From positions 248,001-312,000 of the forward strand of contig CAWIMQ010000002.1 of the NCBI GenBank assembly GCA_963837265.1: a stretch of DNA of 64,000 bases, written 5' to 3'. Positions 61,784 to 64,000 of this stretch are shown here, in pieces. Numbering within the stretch: position 1 is the first letter of the stretch; the number at the start of each line of letters is the position of its first letter. A program made the position numbers and the translations under genes. The stretch comes from DATBLE01 sp963837265. GTDB lineage: Bacteria > Actinomycetota > Thermoleophilia > Gaiellales > Gaiellaceae. The notes beneath the pieces were generated by a model. That model worked only from the letters and a program-made list of their open reading frames with translations, made no database searches and was not told the DNA's origin.

Positions 61784-63739
61784 GTGGCGAGCACCTTTCT
61801 CGAACGGCTCCTGGACGGCCCGCCGATCGTCGCCGACGGCGGCATGGGAACGCTCGTCTCCTCGGCCGCGCCGCGCGTCCGCTGCCCGGAGGAGGCGAAC
61901 ATCCGCGACCCAGACACGGTCGTCTCCGTGCACCTCAGCTTCATCAACGCCGGGGCCGAGCTGATCGAGACGAACACCTTCGGCGCGAACCGGCGCAAGC
62001 TCGCGTCCCGCTACCTCGAGGACGAGCTCGCCCGCATCAACGAGGCCGGCGTCAAGCTCGCCCGCGACGCGCGGCAGGTCTCGGGCAGGGAGGTCTTCGT
62101 CGCGGGCTCGATCGGTCCGCTCGGGCTGGAAGCGTCGCCGGCGGAGCCGGCGCCGCCCGGCCGGGAAACCGGGTCGCCTCCGGCGACCCTCGGGCTGGAA
62201 GCGTCGCCGGCGGAGCCGGCGCCGCCCGGCCGGGAAACCGGGTCGCCTCCGGCGACCCGGGGGGAAGGGGAGGAGACGTGGCCGGAGGACCGGGCGCCGC
62301 TCTTCGCCGAGCAGGCCGAGCTCCTGGCCGGCCGCGGCGTCGACCTCTTCGCGCTCGAGACGTTCTTCGACCTCGACGAGCTCGTCGCCGCGATCGACGC
62401 CGTGCGCTCGGTCTCGAGCCTGCCGATCGTCGCGATGATGACCTTCGGCGAGGACGCCGAGACGATCGGCGGCGTCTCGGCGGCGACGGCCGCGGAGCGC
62501 CTCACCGCCCTCGGCGTGGCCGCGATCGGGACGAACCACGGCAGCGGCCCGGACTCGGCCCTGACCGCGCTTCGGGCGCTCGGCGGCGCGTCAGGCCCGC
62601 CGCCCCTCGCGGCGATGCCCAACATCGGCCTCGCCAGCATGTCCGGCGGGCGGATCATCTACCCGCACGCCGCTCCCGACTACTTCGCCGAGTTCGCCGC
62701 GCACGCGCGCACTCTGGGCGCGAGGCTGATCGGCGGCTGCTGCGGGACGACGCCTGCCGAGATCGCCGCGATCAGGCGCGCCCTGGACGAGGAGCGTCTT
62801 CCCCGCGCCCCGCTGGGCGTCGTCGAGCGCGAGCTCGCCGCCGCGGTCGAGCGCGAGGAGCGCGAGACGCGCCTGGCGGCGGACCTGCGCGAGGGCCGGT
62901 TCGTCACCTCGATTCAGATCGACCCCCCGCTCGGAGCGAACCACGCCGGGCTGCTCGAGGTCGCCGCCGCGATCCGCGACTCGGGCCTCGCCGGCTACGT
63001 CGACGTCAACGACAACGCCACGGCACGTGTCGGCATGCACCCGGTGATCGTGGCCGCCGCGATCGAGCGCACGGTGGGCATCGAGACGATCCCTCACCTC
63101 ACCCCGCGCGACACGACGATCATGGGCCTCGAGTCGATCCTCCTCGGAGCGCACGCGGAGGGGATCCGTAACGTGCTCGCCGTGACCGGCGACCCGCCCG
63201 AGGTCGGCGACTACCCTGGCTCCGGCGGGGTCTACGAGATCGACTCGGTCGGGCTCGCCCACCTGATCTCCCGGTTGAACCACGGCGAGAACTACAACGG
63301 CAAGGCGATCGACGCGCCGACGGCGTTCTTCACCGGCGTCGCCGTGAACCCGAACGCGGACGACCCCGATCTCGAGCTCGACCGCTTCCGGCGCAAGATC
63401 GAGGAGGGTGCCCGGTTCGCGATGACCCAGATCGTCTTCGACCTCGCCGACCTCGAGCGCTTCCTCGAGCGGCTCGGCGGGCCGGCTCCGATCCCGATCC
63501 TCGCCGGGGTCTTTCCACTGACGACCTACCGGCTCGCCCTGCGGCTGCACAACGAGGTGCCGGGGATCGTCGTGCCGGAGGCGCTCCAGGTCGCGCTTCG
63601 CGACGCGGGGTCGCGGGAGGCCGAGGTCGGCTTCGCGCACGCCCGCGAGCTGCTCGCAGCCGCCCGCGACCGTGCCGCCGGCGTCTACGTCGTCGCTCCG
63701 TACCGCCGCCCGCTGTCGGTGCTGGAGCTGCTGACGTAG
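61784..63739 (+). CDS. Bifunctional homocysteine S-methyltransferase / methylenetetrahydrofolate reductase
   Basis: 651 aa. N-terminal Hcy-binding barrel (VADGGMGTLVSSA, LIETNTFGANRRKL, FVAGSIGPLG) with Cys-Cys zinc ligands in IGGCCGTTPAEI; C-terminal MTHFR barrel from about residue 365 (VTSIQIDPPLGANH, IPHLTPRDTTIMGLESIL, VLAVTGDPPEVGDY). The first zinc Cys of the family (G-x-N-C) is replaced: IGTNHGSGP. A 46-residue insertion made of two identical 23-residue repeats follows GSIGPLG. TACAGT lies 6 nt before the GTG (leaderless). Role: methionine synthesis and one-carbon metabolism. Confidence 0.93.
   Translation: MASTFLERLLDGPPIVADGGMGTLVSSAAPRVRCPEEANIRDPDTVVSVHLSFINAGAELIETNTFGANRRKLASRYLEDELARINEAGVKLARDARQVSGREVFVAGSIGPLGLEASPAEPAPPGRETGSPPATLGLEASPAEPAPPGRETGSPPATRGEGEETWPEDRAPLFAEQAELLAGRGVDLFALETFFDLDELVAAIDAVRSVSSLPIVAMMTFGEDAETIGGVSAATAAERLTALGVAAIGTNHGSGPDSALTALRALGGASGPPPLAAMPNIGLASMSGGRIIYPHAAPDYFAEFAAHARTLGARLIGGCCGTTPAEIAAIRRALDEERLPRAPLGVVERELAAAVEREERETRLAADLREGRFVTSIQIDPPLGANHAGLLEVAAAIRDSGLAGYVDVNDNATARVGMHPVIVAAAIERTVGIETIPHLTPRDTTIMGLESILLGAHAEGIRNVLAVTGDPPEVGDYPGSGGVYEIDSVGLAHLISRLNHGENYNGKAIDAPTAFFTGVAVNPNADDPDLELDRFRRKIEEGARFAMTQIVFDLADLERFLERLGGPAPIPILAGVFPLTTYRLALRLHNEVPGIVVPEALQVALRDAGSREAEVGFAHARELLAAARDRAAGVYVVAPYRRPLSVLELLT
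62120..62257 (+). repeat. 69-bp perfect tandem repeat, two copies, in frame
   Basis: Copies at 62120-62188 and 62189-62257 appear identical. The unit is a multiple of three, so the frame is kept and 23 residues (LGLEASPAEPAPPGRETGSP plus PAT) occur twice. Each unit contains short inverted segments (TCGCCGG near one end, CCGGCGA near the other; CCCGG...CCGGG in the middle), so it can fold on itself. Confidence 0.93.
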
Positions 63740-63743
63740 CCTT

Positions 63744-63812
63744 GTAACACTGTGTTACTTGGCCCGAGGCGGCCTGCAGCCGAGCCGTTCGACGCTTGTA
63801 ACACAATGTTAC
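63744..63812. repeat. Pair of near-identical 22-bp palindromic repeats
   Basis: GTAACAC-T-GTGTTAC (63744-63758) and GTAACA-CAA-TGTTAC (63798-63812), both embedded in CTTGTAACAC-NN-TGTTACTTGG and 54 bp apart centre to centre. They lie between two convergent genes, so they are not ordinary promoter operators. Confidence 0.85.
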
Positions 63813-63833
63813 TTGGGTTCGGGACGGCGCAGG

Positions 63834-64000
63834 CTACGGCGCGCAGGCGCCGGTCGACACCGGTGCGAACGCGGAGTCGAGCACCTTGCGCACGATCGAC
63901 GCCGGGATGCCGTAGCCGCCGCTCGAGCCGACCTTCGACGCGAACACCGTCACCTCCACGCGCCCGTCGCCGTCGATCGCCGGGCCGCCGGAGTTGCCGT
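63834..64000 (-). CDS. Trypsin-like serine protease (MarP-like), C-terminal end only
   Basis: The last 54 codons of a leftward gene, starting beyond the window edge. The catalytic Ser motif GNSGGPAIDGDGRV is followed by VTVFASKVGSSGGYGIPASI and ending APVSTGACAP, with one Cys near the C terminus. This pattern fits membrane-anchored MarP-type proteases of actinobacteria, but the His, Asp and membrane part are not visible. Confidence 0.85.
   Translation of the reverse strand, partial: GNSGGPAIDGDGRVEVTVFASKVGSSGGYGIPASIVRKVLDSAFAPVSTGACAP

Noticed and set aside
63744..63812. GTAACA palindromes as intrinsic terminators of the two convergent genes
   Set aside because: Stems are only 6-7 bp with 1-3-nt centres and no following T-run, too weak for terminators; kept as unexplained repeats.

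Overview
The window is very GC-rich, gene-dense DNA with predominantly G/C third codon positions and many GTG starts. It carries a primary sigma factor of actinobacterial type, LPXTG/sortase and L,D-transpeptidase cell-wall genes, two MMPL pumps, WYL, PadR, TetR and CGNR regulators, and many hypotheticals. I infer a high-GC actinobacterium, possibly a deep-branching one such as Thermoleophilia. That placement is an impression from gene content, not a computed result. No rRNA, tRNA, CRISPR array, transposase or integrase was recognised.

Layout. (1) 1-7349: a leftward operon of four lipoproteins with a duplicated C-M-R-x-H-G module and one cupredoxin-like protein carrying a single copy of the module, followed by a MacA-like adaptor and an ABC ATPase cut by the window edge. 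A response regulator and histidine kinase are divergent from it. (2) 7443-12100: small accessory enzymes and regulators, including two broken genes. (3) 12212-16070: an ABC ATPase/FtsX permease operon with two small unknown proteins upstream. (4) 16200-20567: a large LuxR-type ATPase regulator, and a PadR repressor with a membrane protein and a clear operator. (5) 20692-25835: a secreted alkaline-phosphatase-fold protein, then a divergent three-gene operon of Tm-1-like protein, PEP-hydrolase-like TIM barrel and cupin. (6) 25905-30915: a secreted protein, a WYL regulator, NIPSNAP and RibD-like proteins, and a collapsed DGPF/ECF42 sigma pair. (7) 30920-40290: GH65 phosphorylase plus beta-phosphoglucomutase (disaccharide phosphorolysis), an MFS pump with divergent TetR and twin operators, an MMPL pump, and an SDR/IolB pair for sugar acids or inositol. 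(8) 40343-50442: cell-envelope genes (L,D-transpeptidase, a two-ATPase/giant-permease ABC system, a CGNR regulator, MMPL, UspA). (9) 50514-64000: a shikimate kinase-like protein, a frameshifted hypF, PlsC, rpoD, an O-antigen-ligase-like protein followed by an ECF sigma factor, an LPFTG membrane protein and a sortase, an SDR, a fused homocysteine methyltransferase/MTHFR with an in-frame 69-bp tandem repeat, and the end of a trypsin-like protease.

The two modules I consider most worth testing are the CMRxHG-lipoprotein/ABC/two-component locus at the left end and the ECF sigma/LPFTG/sortase cluster near 58.7-60.8 kb. Two further patterns recur. Several genes have a TANNNT -10-like hexamer 6-8 nt before the start codon, suggesting leaderless transcripts. 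At least three genes carry single-base frameshifts, which may reflect either decay or sequence error.
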